From a bacterium (lineage in GTDB: Bacteria > Bacillota > Clostridia > Lachnospirales > Lachnospiraceae): 64,000 nt of DNA. The position numbers were made by a program, and so were the translations under genes. The notes under the pieces are model-generated. The model made no database searches. It worked only from the letters and a program-made list of their open reading frames with translations, and was not told the origin of the DNA. Numbering within the stretch: position 1 is the first letter of the stretch; every line of letters begins with the position of its first letter. The stretch is taken from assembly GCA_023663725.1 (NCBI GenBank), contig JAMPGX010000002.1, forward strand, positions 44,572 through 108,571. Reading direction: 5' to 3'. This document shows positions 26,452 to 35,850 of this stretch, in pieces.

Positions 26452-26840
26452 ATTTTATACCTTTCTCTTTATATATAGTTGGTATGACAGTTGGAACTTC
26501 CTTTCTATTGTACTGGAATTTCTGGAAAATGCAAGGGAAAATGCTATTTTTTTATGATGGCTTGCATTGAGGTCTGGGTAATCCTTCCACTTTTGGTAAT
26601 TTTATACAAAAATATTGCGGATACAGCCCGAAATTTTTAGATATTATAGACGAAAGTATTTGAAATAATGAAGAATAATTTTAAATGCCTTGATATTTTT
26701 TTGTTCAATTGATAAAATAAAAATTATAAGTGCGGGATACTTTTTCCTCGGATAATTTCCGAGCGAGATGAGACCTGCCTTCGCGATCATCTGATCATTT
26801 TTATGATCTGATCAATTTTATGAAAAGGGAGAAGAAGAAT
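26452..26840. promoter_or_regulatory. AT-rich leader region with hairpins upstream of ppdK
   Basis: 389 bp without a gene between divergent abc-F and ppdK. A plausible plus-strand promoter is TTGTTC (26701-26706) with TTATAA (26724-26729). Further down lie two small stems: CTCGGA with TCCGAG around 26755, and GATCAT (26793-26798) with ATGATC (26803-26808), with further GATCA repeats either side, close to the ppdK ribosome binding site. They could affect translation; no known riboswitch was recognised. Confidence 0.5.
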
Positions 26841-29474
26841 ATGAAGAAATGGGTTTATTCGTTTGCAGAAGGCGACATGACCATGCGCAATCTTCTGGGC
26901 GGCAAGGGCGCTAACCTGGCTGAGATGACGAGCATAGGTCTTCCCGTTCCGCAGGGCTTTACGATTACGACAGAGGCCTGTACTCAGTATTACGAGGACG
27001 GTCGTAGGATCAACGATGAGATCATGGCGCAGGTCATGGACGGCGTGGCGGAGATGGAGAAAATCAATGGCAAGAAGTTCGGCGATCTGCAGAATCCCCT
27101 GCTGGTTTCTGTCCGCTCCGGAGCGCGGGCGTCCATGCCTGGTATGATGGATACCATTCTGAATCTCGGCTTGAATGATGATGTGGTTAAGGCGATGATT
27201 GCAGGTAATCCCGATCCTGCTTTCGAGCGCTTTGTATATGATTCCTACAGGCGTTTTATCCAGATGTTCTCGGATGTCGTCATGGAGGTGGGCAAGAAGT
27301 ATTTTGAGCAGTTGATTGACAAGATGAAAGAGGAGAAGGGCGTGCACTTTGATGTCGATCTGACGGCCGCCGATCTGAAGACTCTGGCGGAGCAGTTCAA
27401 GGCGGAATACAAGAATCAGCTTGGCAAGGATTTCCCCTCCGACCCCGTGGAGCAGTTGAAGCTCGCCATCGAAGCGGTGTTCCGCTCCTGGGACAACCCC
27501 CGCGCCAATGTGTACCGCCGCGACAATGATATTCCCTATTCCTGGGGTACTGCGGTCAATGTTATGCCCATGGTATTTGGCAATCTGAACGATCAGTCCG
27601 GCACGGGCGTTGCCTTTACCCGTGATCCGGCCACCGGCGAGAAGAAGCTGATGGGAGAGTTCCTGAAGAACGCTCAGGGCGAGGACGTGGTTGCGGGTGT
27701 CCGCACACCGATGCCGATCGCACAGATGGAGCAGGAGTTCCCCGCGGCATATGCGGAGTTTATCAAGGTATGTGAGACTCTGGAGAATCACTACCATGAC
27801 ATGCAGGATATGGAGTTCACAGTTGAGAATCAGAAGCTGTACATGCTGCAGTGCCGCAACGGTAAGAGGACTGCGCAGGCGGCTCTGCAGATCGCCTGTG
27901 ACCTGGTGGACGAGGGCCACAAGACAGAGGCCGAGGCTGTGGCGATGATTGATCCCCGCAATCTGGACACGCTGCTTCATCCCCAGTTTGACGCGGCAGC
28001 TCTGAAGGCGGCTACCCCCGTCGGCAAGGGTCTGGGAGCGTCTCCCGGCGCTGCCTGCGGTAAAATCGTATTTACAGCGGAGGATGCGGAGGCCTGGAAC
28101 GCAAGGGGCGAGAAGGTAGTTCTGGTTCGTCTGGAGACTTCTCCTGAGGATATCACCGGTATGAAGGTCGCTCAGGGTATCCTGACCGTGCGCGGAGGCA
28201 TGACCTCCCATGCGGCTGTGGTGGCTCGCGGAATGGGCACCTGCTGTGTATCCGGCTGTGGCGAGATGATCATGGATGAGGAGAACAAGAAATTTACTCT
28301 CGCCGGCAAGGAGTTCCATGAGGGAGACTATATCTCCATCGACGGAACGACCGGCAATATCTATGACGGAGAGATCAAGACAGTAGACGCGAAGATCGCC
28401 GGCACTTTTGGCCGTGTTATGGCTTGGGCGGACAAATACAGGAAGCTGAAGGTACGCACCAACGCGGATACTCCCGCGGACGCGAGAAAGGCCAGAGAGC
28501 TGGGCGCCGAGGGCATCGGCCTCTGCCGTACCGAGCATATGTTCTTTGAGGAGGACAGGATCGCTGCATTCCGCGAGATGATCTGTTCCGACACTGCGGA
28601 GGAGAGGGAGGCGGCTCTGGAGAAGATCCTGCCTTACCAGCAGAGCGACTTTGAGGCGCTGTACGAGGCCCTGGAGGGCAATCCGGTTACAATCCGTTTC
28701 CTAGATCCGCCTCTGCATGAGTTTGTCCCCACCGAGGAAGCCGACATTAAGAAGCTGGCTTGGACACAGGGCAGGACAGTCACGGACATCAAGGCCTTTA
28801 TCGCCTCTCTGCATGAGTTTAATCCGATGATGGGACACAGAGGCGCCCGCCTTGCGGTCACCTATCCTGAGATCGCCAGAATGCAGACCAAGGCTGTGAT
28901 CCGCGCAGCAATTAATGTAAAGAAGGCACATCCCGACTGGAATGTGAAGCCTGAGATCATGATTCCTCTGATCTGTGAGGTGAAGGAGCTCAAGTTCGTC
29001 AAGAAGGTGGTTGTGGAAACGGCTGATGCGGAGATCAAGGCCGCAGGTGTCAAGCTTGCCTACGAAGTGGGCACGATGATTGAGATTCCCAGAGCAGCGC
29101 TGACGGCTGATGAGATCGCTAAGGAAGCCGATTTCTTCTGCTTTGGCACCAACGATCTGACCCAGATGACCTTTGGCTTCTCGCGCGATGATGCCGGTAA
29201 GTTCCTGAATGCCTACTATGACACAAAGATTCTGGAGAATGATCCCTTCGCCAAGCTGGACCAGATCGGCGTAGGCAAGCTGATGGAGATGTCCATCAAG
29301 CTGGGCAAGCCTGTGAATCCGAAGATTCATGTAGGCATCTGTGGCGAGCACGGCGGTGACCCTTCCTCCGTTGAGTTCTGCCATAAGATTGGTCTGGATT
29401 ATGTGTCCTGCTCACCGTTCAGAGTGCCGATAGCGAGGCTCGCGGCGGCGCAGGCGGCGATTGCGAATCCGTAA
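26841..29474 (+). CDS. ppdK: Pyruvate, phosphate dikinase
   Basis: An 877-residue enzyme interconverting pyruvate/ATP/Pi and PEP/AMP/PPi, a usual glycolytic step in Clostridia. N-terminal ATP-grasp (LLGGKGANLAEM, LVSVRSGARASMPGMMDT), the phosphohistidine domain with GGMTSHAAVVARGMG (His near residue 457), and the PEP-binding barrel (GLCRTEHMFFEEDR, MIPLICE, FCFGTNDLTQMTFGFSRDD, and the GICGEHGGDP catalytic Cys). Complete. The ATG at 26841 lies 9 bases after GGGAG; the ATG at 26820 has no site. Confidence 0.96.
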   Translation: MKKWVYSFAEGDMTMRNLLGGKGANLAEMTSIGLPVPQGFTITTEACTQYYEDGRRINDEIMAQVMDGVAEMEKINGKKFGDLQNPLLVSVRSGARASMPGMMDTILNLGLNDDVVKAMIAGNPDPAFERFVYDSYRRFIQMFSDVVMEVGKKYFEQLIDKMKEEKGVHFDVDLTAADLKTLAEQFKAEYKNQLGKDFPSDPVEQLKLAIEAVFRSWDNPRANVYRRDNDIPYSWGTAVNVMPMVFGNLNDQSGTGVAFTRDPATGEKKLMGEFLKNAQGEDVVAGVRTPMPIAQMEQEFPAAYAEFIKVCETLENHYHDMQDMEFTVENQKLYMLQCRNGKRTAQAALQIACDLVDEGHKTEAEAVAMIDPRNLDTLLHPQFDAAALKAATPVGKGLGASPGAACGKIVFTAEDAEAWNARGEKVVLVRLETSPEDITGMKVAQGILTVRGGMTSHAAVVARGMGTCCVSGCGEMIMDEENKKFTLAGKEFHEGDYISIDGTTGNIYDGEIKTVDAKIAGTFGRVMAWADKYRKLKVRTNADTPADARKARELGAEGIGLCRTEHMFFEEDRIAAFREMICSDTAEEREAALEKILPYQQSDFEALYEALEGNPVTIRFLDPPLHEFVPTEEADIKKLAWTQGRTVTDIKAFIASLHEFNPMMGHRGARLAVTYPEIARMQTKAVIRAAINVKKAHPDWNVKPEIMIPLICEVKELKFVKKVVVETADAEIKAAGVKLAYEVGTMIEIPRAALTADEIAKEADFFCFGTNDLTQMTFGFSRDDAGKFLNAYYDTKILENDPFAKLDQIGVGKLMEMSIKLGKPVNPKIHVGICGEHGGDPSSVEFCHKIGLDYVSCSPFRVPIARLAAAQAAIANP

Positions 29475-29521
29475 TATATTCTAAGAATTGCTTTTGCTGA
29501 TATACCGGAAAGCCATGGAAG

Positions 29522-29562
29522 AAAAAAGCCCTGTCATCTATGCTTGGTGGCAGGGCTTTTTT
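29522..29562. terminator. Rho-independent terminator after ppdK
   Basis: AAAAAAGCCCTGTCA pairs with TGGCAGGGCTTTTTT across a short loop; A-run and T-run on the two sides make it effective on both strands. Confidence 0.9.
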
Positions 29563-29608
29563 GGACAGCGACAGGGCATTAGCAGTCCGGAAAAGGGGAT
29601 GTAGAGAA

Positions 29609-30178
29609 GTGGAATTTCACGGAATAAAATTAATCCATATTGATCTGCTTGGGCTTAGTCAAATATATCTTAGCTCTAAAAAAATTGCATCTGTAGCAGA
29701 ATGGTTTAACCCACAAAACATGGATCACTTTCAACCTCTGGCAGTTCACGATTTTGGAAACAAAACATATACGCTTGTGGATGGACATACAAGGGCATAT
29801 GTTGCTTATAGAAATGGTGTTTCAGTCTTGCCTGTATTCTACGATAATGACGATATGGTTACGAACCGGATTGGGAAGATGCTATATCAAGCGGACCTTG
29901 ATTGGTGCAAAAGATTTAAATTATCTCATATTAAGCAACTGGAAAACCGTATACTCGATCAAAGAGCATATCAGAAATTGTGGATAGAACGGTGCGATAG
30001 AAGCTATGACCTGATCACGCAAACTTCTCACAAGGAACGGATGCAACTACAAAATTTGGTTCCGGATTTATTTTTATATGGAGCGTCTGAAGATCTGTCG
30101 GAATTATTTTTTGAGAATGAAGCGGGTGATTTGTTCTTATATAAAGATAACGTTCTCAGACCAGAAAACGTATTATAG
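29609..30178 (+). CDS. ParB/sulfiredoxin-fold-like domain protein
   Basis: A 189-residue protein. Its first half resembles a ParB N-terminal-like domain: KIASVAEWFNPQNMDHFQPL followed by YTLVDGHTRAYVAYRNG, where DGHTR is the nucleotide-contact box. The second half is helical and unassigned (YDNDDMVTNRIGKMLYQADLDW). There is no ParA partner. The coding sequence is clearly more AT-rich than the ppdK side and opens the accessory region, so it is probably acquired. The GTG start at 29609 follows AAGGGGA; in-frame codons further upstream overlap the terminator. Confidence 0.6.
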   Translation: MEFHGIKLIHIDLLGLSQIYLSSKKIASVAEWFNPQNMDHFQPLAVHDFGNKTYTLVDGHTRAYVAYRNGVSVLPVFYDNDDMVTNRIGKMLYQADLDWCKRFKLSHIKQLENRILDQRAYQKLWIERCDRSYDLITQTSHKERMQLQNLVPDLFLYGASEDLSELFFENEAGDLFLYKDNVLRPENVL

Positions 30179-30189
30179 ACAAAACGGAG

Positions 30190-30568
30190 ACAACATAAGT
30201 ACTCATTTTCCTGTGCGATATGGGCAATCGCTTCCTTTATTCCGCTAAGACTGTTTGCGCAAATGATTAAAATATCCTTTAGCCCTCGGTTTTCAGCTTG
30301 TTTAGCGCGGACAGCCAGTATTTGGAGCTTTCGTTCTCCCCAACACTGATGGGGAGCAGCATCTCGATCTCCATGGAGTCATAATAATAACCAAGATGCT
30401 CATCCATCTTGGCTTACATTTCCTTGATGGTGCCGCCGAGAAGGTCCTTGAGGGCGTTCGGGATGTCTTCAAGGATTGGATGTCGTATTCTTCCAAGAGC
30501 TGGTGGGTGATGTTGCGTTTTTCTTCCGTCATCTGTACTCTGTGTACAGGTTTCTTTTCTTTTACCAT
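30190..30568 (-). pseudogene. Remnant of an IS256-family transposase
   Basis: On the minus strand the N-terminus MVKEKKPVHRVQMTEEKRN and HQLLEEYDIQ matches IS256-type transposases of gut Clostridia. A frameshift follows, then an in-frame stop before AKMDEHLGY, and then a jump: the sequence passes from YDSMEIE straight to VGENESSKYWLSALNKLK, which normally lies well over 100 residues later. So there is a large internal deletion, and the C-terminus is lost. No terminal inverted repeats were recognised. Confidence 0.75.
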
Positions 30569-30702
30569 AATATAAGACTATATGCGCTCCTGTAGTAAGC
30601 TCTCTGTTTTATGGATATCACATATTGGTGGAAAAGAAACCGCATAAATGATATAATCAGACTGGCAATAAAATAGAACGCTTTATGAGGGAACAGTTTT
30701 GC

Positions 30703-31536
30703 ATGAAGACTAAAATGAGATATCACCCATTGACGGCAACTCCTTTCAAGCGCAATTCTGCCTATAAGGAAATAGGACCATGTCAGGCATTGCAGCCGTA
30801 CATCAGATGCTTTTGGGGAGGGGAGTATGATTGCTCATCTGACACAGGAACGGATGAATCCTCTGAAATAGTGATTCCAGATACTTGTGTTGATATTATC
30901 TATCGTATAAATGATGTGGGAAATATTGTTACTTCCGATTATGTTGGAATCAATGACAGGGCTTTTCTTTCTCACAAAAGTCAAAAAGCAGGATATAAGA
31001 TATCTGTGTTTGCGATTCGCTTTTATGCGTGGACAGCTTATGTCTTTTCCGAGGACTCATTCGCCGGAACAGTAAATGGAAGATATGACGTCAGGGAAAG
31101 GTATAGCTGGCTGGACAGAGAATTGCGTGGCCGTCTGACAAAACCAGAAAATCTGACGGATCTGATTCGATTGACAGAATCTCTTCTTTTGAAAAAACTG
31201 GAGACTGCTAGAATCAATAAGCTGGTAGACGGAGTGATGAACGATATTCTTTTGCATCAGGGGGCGTTAGAGATCAATCAGTTATCAAAGAAGAATTTCA
31301 TAAGCAGCAGGCAGATGGAAAGGCTGTTTTGTGAATATGTTGGAATGGCTCCTAAGAAATTGAGTAATCTGGTGCGTTACCAGTATTTGTGGAAAGATAT
31401 TGTAAGCCATAACAATCTTGATATTGCGTCGGCGGTTTCTAAATATGGGTATACGGATTTGCCGCATATGATGCGGGAGTTCAAACGCTATCATTCCATG
31501 AATATTCGGGAAGCCAGGGAAATGGCTTTACGGTAA
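30703..31536 (+). CDS. AraC family transcriptional regulator
   Basis: A 277-residue regulator. Residues of about 20-150 form a ligand-sensing domain of the DUF6597 type (LQPYIRCFWGG, VIPDTCVDIIYRIND, YKISVFAIRFYAWTAYVF). The C-terminal 100 residues hold two helix-turn-helix motifs (INQLSKKNFISSRQMERLF and IASAVSKYGYTDLPHMMREF). The Met at 30703 lies 10 bases after GAGGGA; the Met at 30685 overlaps this site. A TATAAT at 30652-30657 may be its -10 box. Target genes unknown; the PPOX gene downstream is a candidate. Confidence 0.8.
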   Translation: MKTKMRYHPLTATPFKRNSAYKEIGPCQALQPYIRCFWGGEYDCSSDTGTDESSEIVIPDTCVDIIYRINDVGNIVTSDYVGINDRAFLSHKSQKAGYKISVFAIRFYAWTAYVFSEDSFAGTVNGRYDVRERYSWLDRELRGRLTKPENLTDLIRLTESLLLKKLETARINKLVDGVMNDILLHQGALEINQLSKKNFISSRQMERLFCEYVGMAPKKLSNLVRYQYLWKDIVSHNNLDIASAVSKYGYTDLPHMMREFKRYHSMNIREAREMALR

Positions 31537-31723
31537 AAAGTTGGAATATTTTGTGTGTGGGAACTTTCCCCAAAGAGAGAATAGTTGCCGAGAATATGAA
31601 GATGTCGGAAATATACAATACAAACATTCCTGTAAGTTGTATAATTAAAGAGATATTTTTATTGTATGGACAAAACGGCATGCCATATTTATTTAATTTT
31701 TATTACGCAAAGGAGGCATTTAC

Positions 31724-32158
31724 ATGAACACAAAAGAAACCATTTTGGCCCGCGCTGCTGAAATCATTGCGCAGCGTACCGTGCGTCAGGACAAGGACAG
31801 CTATGGCACACTCATCACCATTGATCCGGACGGTTCTCCTGTGCCTACGACTATCAGCCCCTCCCGCAGCGAGGGAATAAACTGGATTACCTTCTGCACG
31901 GGGCGGGGCGCGTCTAGCGCTGTGCGCATAGCTCAGGACAACAAGGCCGCTGTGTGTCTGAATTCATCAACCTATCACATTTCTCTCACCGGTACGGCCG
32001 AGGTCTGCACCGATCCGGAAACCTGTCGAGAGATGTGGTACGAGGGTCTGGCGAATCATTTTTCCGGCCCCGATGATCCTAATCTCTGTGTGATTCGATT
32101 CACGACCGAGCGTTACAGTCTGCTTATAGACTGGGAATCACTGAAAGGGGTAATATAA
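31724..32158 (+). CDS. Pyridoxamine 5'-phosphate oxidase-like flavin protein
   Basis: A 144-residue split-barrel protein of the PPOX-like family, which binds FMN or a related cofactor. DSYGTLITIDPDGSPVPTTI, TFCTGRGASSAVRIAQDNKA and FTTERYSLLIDWESLKG fit. True PdxH catalytic residues were not assigned. A strong AAAGGAGG site precedes the start. Its coding sequence is richer in GC than its neighbours, suggesting a separate origin within the accessory stretch. Confidence 0.75.
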   Translation: MNTKETILARAAEIIAQRTVRQDKDSYGTLITIDPDGSPVPTTISPSRSEGINWITFCTGRGASSAVRIAQDNKAAVCLNSSTYHISLTGTAEVCTDPETCREMWYEGLANHFSGPDDPNLCVIRFTTERYSLLIDWESLKGVI

Positions 32159-32204
32159 CATTAACGATGATACATAATTATTCGAATCAATGGAGGTGAT
32201 AAGT

Positions 32205-32585
32205 ATGCTTTTAATACCAACTTTACATTGTGGCGGCCGTTGTGCAGAGGTGATTGAGTTATATAAAAAGGCGTTTCATTTGGAAGTTGATTGGCAGGGG
32301 AAAGATGAGAAAACGAACCTGATCTATCATACAGAGGCAAGAATTGGAAATCAAAGAATCCGGCTGTCTGATGGCGGCGTTGGAAAGGAAATTCAGGCGG
32401 ATTCACTGTTTTTTGCTGTAGATTTTGATACGGTTGCCGAAGCCACGAAAGCTTTCGACATATTAAAAGAGAGGGGAACCGTATTGGAAAAACCTCATAA
32501 AACAGATTTTGCAATTTGTATGAGTGCAGTAAAAGACAAATTTGGATTTAAGTGGTTCTTAATGGTTGAACATTCCGAAAGTTAA
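32205..32585 (+). CDS. VOC family protein (PhnB-like)
   Basis: A 126-residue vicinal-oxygen-chelate fold protein of the PhnB/glyoxalase-like group: LIPTLHCGGRCAEVIELYKKAF, ADSLFFAVDFDTVAEATKAFDIL, and KFGFKWFLMVE at the end. Such proteins act as small-molecule binders or resistance proteins; ligand unknown. The ATG at 32205 follows GGAGGTG, inside which the earlier ATG at 32190 lies. A second VOC gene of the same type follows at 33403. Confidence 0.8.
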   Translation: MLLIPTLHCGGRCAEVIELYKKAFHLEVDWQGKDEKTNLIYHTEARIGNQRIRLSDGGVGKEIQADSLFFAVDFDTVAEATKAFDILKERGTVLEKPHKTDFAICMSAVKDKFGFKWFLMVEHSES

Positions 32586-32860
32586 ATAACGTTCCCTTTA
32601 TGCCTGCCACACATTATTGCAAAATTATTAAAACAAATAAATTTAGAGAATTGTAGATTTCTCTCCTGTCCCTGATGATATATGATATTTGCAGGTTAAC
32701 CATAAGTTAGGGAATTTATGTTTTATCCCATCCGCTTAATCAATCAGGCTGTTTTTGATTTTGATATGAGAAACAGAGCTATCAGGGCATATGAAGCCTT
32801 TACAGTCGATAATACATTTTGAAAGCTTAACGAAAAATTATAGATTGGAGGACTGAAACT
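32586..32860. other. Intergenic 275 bp, probable gene debris
   Basis: An AT-rich stretch with one short open frame (about 32718-32822, starting FYPIRLINQ) that has no recognised family. Nothing else identifiable except the ribosome binding site of the next gene. Confidence 0.3.
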
Positions 32861-33367
32861 ATGAATTTTCAAGAACTAGCTGCTAAAAGGTATTCTGCGC
32901 GAGGTTTTAAACAGACGCCAATCTCCAAAGAGGTGATAGGTCAAATTCTGATGGCGGGGAATGCTGCGCCGACCGCCCATAATAACCAGCCGCAGGAGAT
33001 AATTGTGGTTCAGTCATCCAAAGGGCTTGAAACTTTGAAAAAATGTACCGAGTGCCACTATAACGCGCCACTTGCGTTTATTGTATGCTATAATAAAGAA
33101 AAATATTGGAAGCGAGATTATGATAATAAACACAGCGGTGATATTGATGCAAGTATTGTTGCAACACATATGATGCTGGAAGCGACGGATTTGGGCATCG
33201 GCTCTACGTGGATCATGTATTTTATTCCAGAAGCAATTCGGGTGGAGTTTGAACTGCCTGACAACGTGGAACCCGTTGCCATCCTGATTATGGGATATAC
33301 GGACGCGGAACCTTCGGAGGCACATTTCAAACGCCGGGATTTAAACGAATATGTGTCTTACCGCTAG
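32861..33367 (+). CDS. Nitroreductase family protein
   Basis: A 168-residue flavin oxidoreductase: FQELAAKRYSARGFKQTPI at the start, NAAPTAHNNQPQEIIVV (FMN contact), and LGIGSTWIMYF near the middle. The length is short but usual for this subgroup. A TTGGAGGA site precedes the ATG. It is not closely similar to the nitroreductase at 6356-6895. Placed between two VOC genes; a joint role in detoxification is possible but unproven. Confidence 0.87.
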   Translation: MNFQELAAKRYSARGFKQTPISKEVIGQILMAGNAAPTAHNNQPQEIIVVQSSKGLETLKKCTECHYNAPLAFIVCYNKEKYWKRDYDNKHSGDIDASIVATHMMLEATDLGIGSTWIMYFIPEAIRVEFELPDNVEPVAILIMGYTDAEPSEAHFKRRDLNEYVSYR

Positions 33368-33402
33368 GCGGCAATGCAATGATGAAAGGAAGGAGAAAAA
33401 AA

Positions 33403-33825
33403 GTGCAGATTGTACCTACGCTCAATTTTGGAGGGAATTGCCGGGAAGCAATTCAAATGTATGAAAAGGCATTTAATGGAAAGATTGGTTGTATGATTAC
33501 ATACGGAGAAGCGAATGACCCTGCATATATTCCGTTGCTTAAGGACAATCAAAAAGATTATATATACCACTCGGAGCTTGTATTGGATAATCAAAGAATT
33601 ATCATGAGTGACCATGTGGATATTGAATTTCAAACGTGCTATTCCAATTTTCTCACTATTATGTACGATACAAAAGAAGAAGTACAAAGAGCATACGAAA
33701 TTATGAAAGAAGGAAGTAAGACAATATATCAACTGGAAGCAACGCCTTACAGTTCCTGCAGGGTTGTTTTTGTTGACAGGTTTGGAATTCGTTGGGGAAT
33801 TATGACCGAGCAAACGGAGCGATGA
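33403..33825 (+). CDS. VOC family protein (PhnB-like)
   Basis: A 140-residue PhnB-type VOC protein: VPTLNFGGNCREAIQMYEKAFNG, YIYHSELVLDNQRIIMSD, and FVDRFGIRWGIMTEQ. The GTG at 33403 lies 7 bases after AAGGAAGGAG and is preferred over the ATG at 33379. Related to the VOC protein at 32205 but diverged. Confidence 0.8.
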   Translation: MQIVPTLNFGGNCREAIQMYEKAFNGKIGCMITYGEANDPAYIPLLKDNQKDYIYHSELVLDNQRIIMSDHVDIEFQTCYSNFLTIMYDTKEEVQRAYEIMKEGSKTIYQLEATPYSSCRVVFVDRFGIRWGIMTEQTER

Positions 33826-33888
33826 ATGGAAACGCTTTTCAGAGGAGGCTGAACAGGTGAAAAGTTTAGAAATTATTTTGAGTGTGTT

Positions 33889-34128
33889 CTAACGCTGGAG
33901 ACAGAGCGTATTATGCTGATCCCGTTTACAAGGGAAGATATGGATTTTGTTTCAAGTATAGTTGAAGGTAAAGCAGGAACAGGACCGTTTGTTCAATACT
34001 GACTGAGAAAAGAAATCACAGGCAATATCACAGTGCAGGAAGAAGAGTCATTCTTACATGAAATATATAAACTTCCCTATATGCTGTTACTTCAGAAATA
34101 TACGAAACCAATACATTTGAGATTATAA
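33889..34128 (+). pseudogene. Remnant of a GNAT-type acetyltransferase
   Basis: The frame reads LTLETERIMLIPFTREDMDFV, a typical beginning of a ribosomal-protein-type GNAT acetyltransferase, then hits an in-frame stop (after GPFVQY) and continues without a catalytic core. Probably a decayed gene. No intact acetyl-CoA motif is present. Confidence 0.5.
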
Positions 34129-34256
34129 AAGTACCTTCGCTGTTTATTGCTTTAGAGATGGTAAGAACAAATCAAATACCGTACTTGTAATTTAAGGGAA
34201 AGTACATCATAAGAAATACAAGTGGAACAGATTATATAATACAAGGAGAAAGAAAT

Positions 34257-35018
34257 ATGATTACAGAAACTTTTGACAATCAATCCCCGGCAATCATCAA
34301 TCCACAGATGAAGGAGAATGCGCCGCAGGTGGATGCGTGTATTCTGACCTTCTCCCATGTGATAGAAAAGTTTGTTCTGGATAATTATGACTGTAGGCAG
34401 ATCGCATCCTTCTGGTTTGCAACGGGCAATACGCCGGTGTATTGCATTGAATACAAGGGAAAGAAATTTGCGTTTTATAAAACTTATGTAGGGGCACCCG
34501 CCTGTGTGGGCACGGTGGAAGATACGTTGTCGGAAATAAAGACAGACAAGTATGTTGTATTTGGCGGCGCGGGCTGTCTAAATAAGGATATTGCCCATGG
34601 AAAAGTCATGATACCCACGCAGGCATATCGAGATGAGGGAACTTCCTACCATTATGCGCCTGCCTCTGACTATGTCACGGTCAGGAATGCGGAAATTGTT
34701 GCCGCTTTTATGGAGGAAAACGGGATTCCTTATGTGAAAGGAAAAACATGGACCACTGATTCTTTCTATAGGGAAACGGTCAATAACTTTGAGAAGCATA
34801 AAGCGGACGGTTGCATCTCAGTAGAAATGGAATGCGCCGCTTTGCAGGCAATGTGTGATTTCAGGGGGTTGAATTTGTACACATTTTTTACAAGCGGCGA
34901 TCTGCTTGATGCCCCCAAATGGGATACAAGGCGGAAAGAAGGACAGACCCAGGGCACTCAGCACGATGCGGGCCATTTTGATATTGCGTTGGAATTGGCG
35001 CGGTATGTTGTGGGATGA
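34257..35018 (+). CDS. Nucleoside phosphorylase (PNP/UDP family)
   Basis: A 253-residue phosphorylase that should split a nucleoside with phosphate to base and pentose-1-phosphate. Motifs: VVFGGAGCLNKDIAHGKVMIP (phosphate-site glycine loop), YRDEGTSYHYAP, ISVEMECAALQAMCDFRG (ribose-binding Met-Glu) and FFTSGDLLDAPKWD (catalytic Asp region). Fits the uridine phosphorylase-like side of the family. AAGGAGA lies before the ATG. Confidence 0.85.
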   Translation: MITETFDNQSPAIINPQMKENAPQVDACILTFSHVIEKFVLDNYDCRQIASFWFATGNTPVYCIEYKGKKFAFYKTYVGAPACVGTVEDTLSEIKTDKYVVFGGAGCLNKDIAHGKVMIPTQAYRDEGTSYHYAPASDYVTVRNAEIVAAFMEENGIPYVKGKTWTTDSFYRETVNNFEKHKADGCISVEMECAALQAMCDFRGLNLYTFFTSGDLLDAPKWDTRRKEGQTQGTQHDAGHFDIALELARYVVG

Positions 35019-35380
35019 TGGAAAAGACTCTCGGGATTGCTTTCAGAGCGCTGGAACTGCTGGTGGTGGCTGGTGAAAGCGGCGACAGGGGATCACACAG
35101 ATTAGCCGAATTATGAACGTGGGTGATATTCACAGCCTTCCAGGGTATTTTAGCGAGGTATCAAAATGAAAAAAGAAATATGGTAAACAGAAAAGAAAAA
35201 GGGAAGGAGGTAGGTGAGAAACAGGTGGAAATGTTTGCTGATGCAATAGAAGCGTCTGCCAATGACCGCCAGTACCTTAACAGTGATAATCCAAAGCTCG
35301 GAGAGGATAATCTGGTTCAGGAACTCTCCGGGTTTTCCTGTCCAAAAAATTGAGATATTGAAAACTATTCCTTAATAAGT
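35019..35380. other. Gene debris between phosphorylase and truncated GNAT gene
   Basis: 362 bp with short broken frames: LGIAFRALELLVVAGESG in one frame, then a stop, then a 76-codon frame (35123-35353) with a Lys/Glu-rich start and no family. The stretch could be remains of a small regulator and of the N-terminus of the next protein. No promoter or repeat recognised. Confidence 0.35.
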
Positions 35381-35782
35381 ATGGCATTGGTTGAATGTTT
35401 TGCCATATCATTAAAACCTCTGACGGTTCGTGGTGAAAGGGTAAGCAATTCAATAAAAAGGAAAATTATGTGTGTCAGTGATTTTGACAGCCGGACACAG
35501 ACATATACCATGTCAGCATACCTGATTGCACAGCTTGGCAAAAATTACGCAGATGGCAGGAATAAGGAAATTACGGGTGCGGAGCTTCTTGAACTGGCTT
35601 GGAGCGTTATTGAGGATATGCAGTATAAGGGAGGCGGAATGGTGGTGTTTTTGGAGGCAAATAATGAGGAAAAACTGCTGTCATTTTATCGGGACAATAA
35701 ATTCCGGCAGTTTGACACCAGACTGACAGCATCAAAAGAAACAGAACCGCATGAGCTGGTACAGCTTTTAAGGCTGCTCTGA
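35381..35782 (+). pseudogene. C-terminal part of a GNAT-like acetyltransferase
   Basis: 133 residues open, beginning ECFAISLKPLTVRGERVSNS. This enters in the middle of an acetyltransferase-like fold (the first strands and helix are missing) and continues through YLIAQLGKNYADGR, GGMVVFLEANNEEKLLSFYRDN and a normal-looking ending HELVQLLRLL. No ribosome binding site precedes the ATG at 35381. Most likely a gene that lost its 5' part; a short functional version cannot be excluded. Confidence 0.5.
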
Positions 35783-35809
35783 TTAAAATTGAATAGCAAC
35801 AGTAACTTT

Positions 35810-35850
35810 AGGTGCATGGTATAGAAAAATCAATATCCATGCACCTTTTA
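35810..35850. terminator. Rho-independent terminator
   Basis: AGGTGCATGG (35810-35819) pairs exactly with CCATGCACCT (35837-35846), followed by TTTT. Confidence 0.85.

Noticed and set aside
26787..28538. Long open frame (583 codons) on the minus strand opposite ppdK
   Set aside because: Antisense shadow of a gene with strong codon bias; His/Leu/Gln-rich translation, no family, and the plus-strand ppdK is complete with all motifs.
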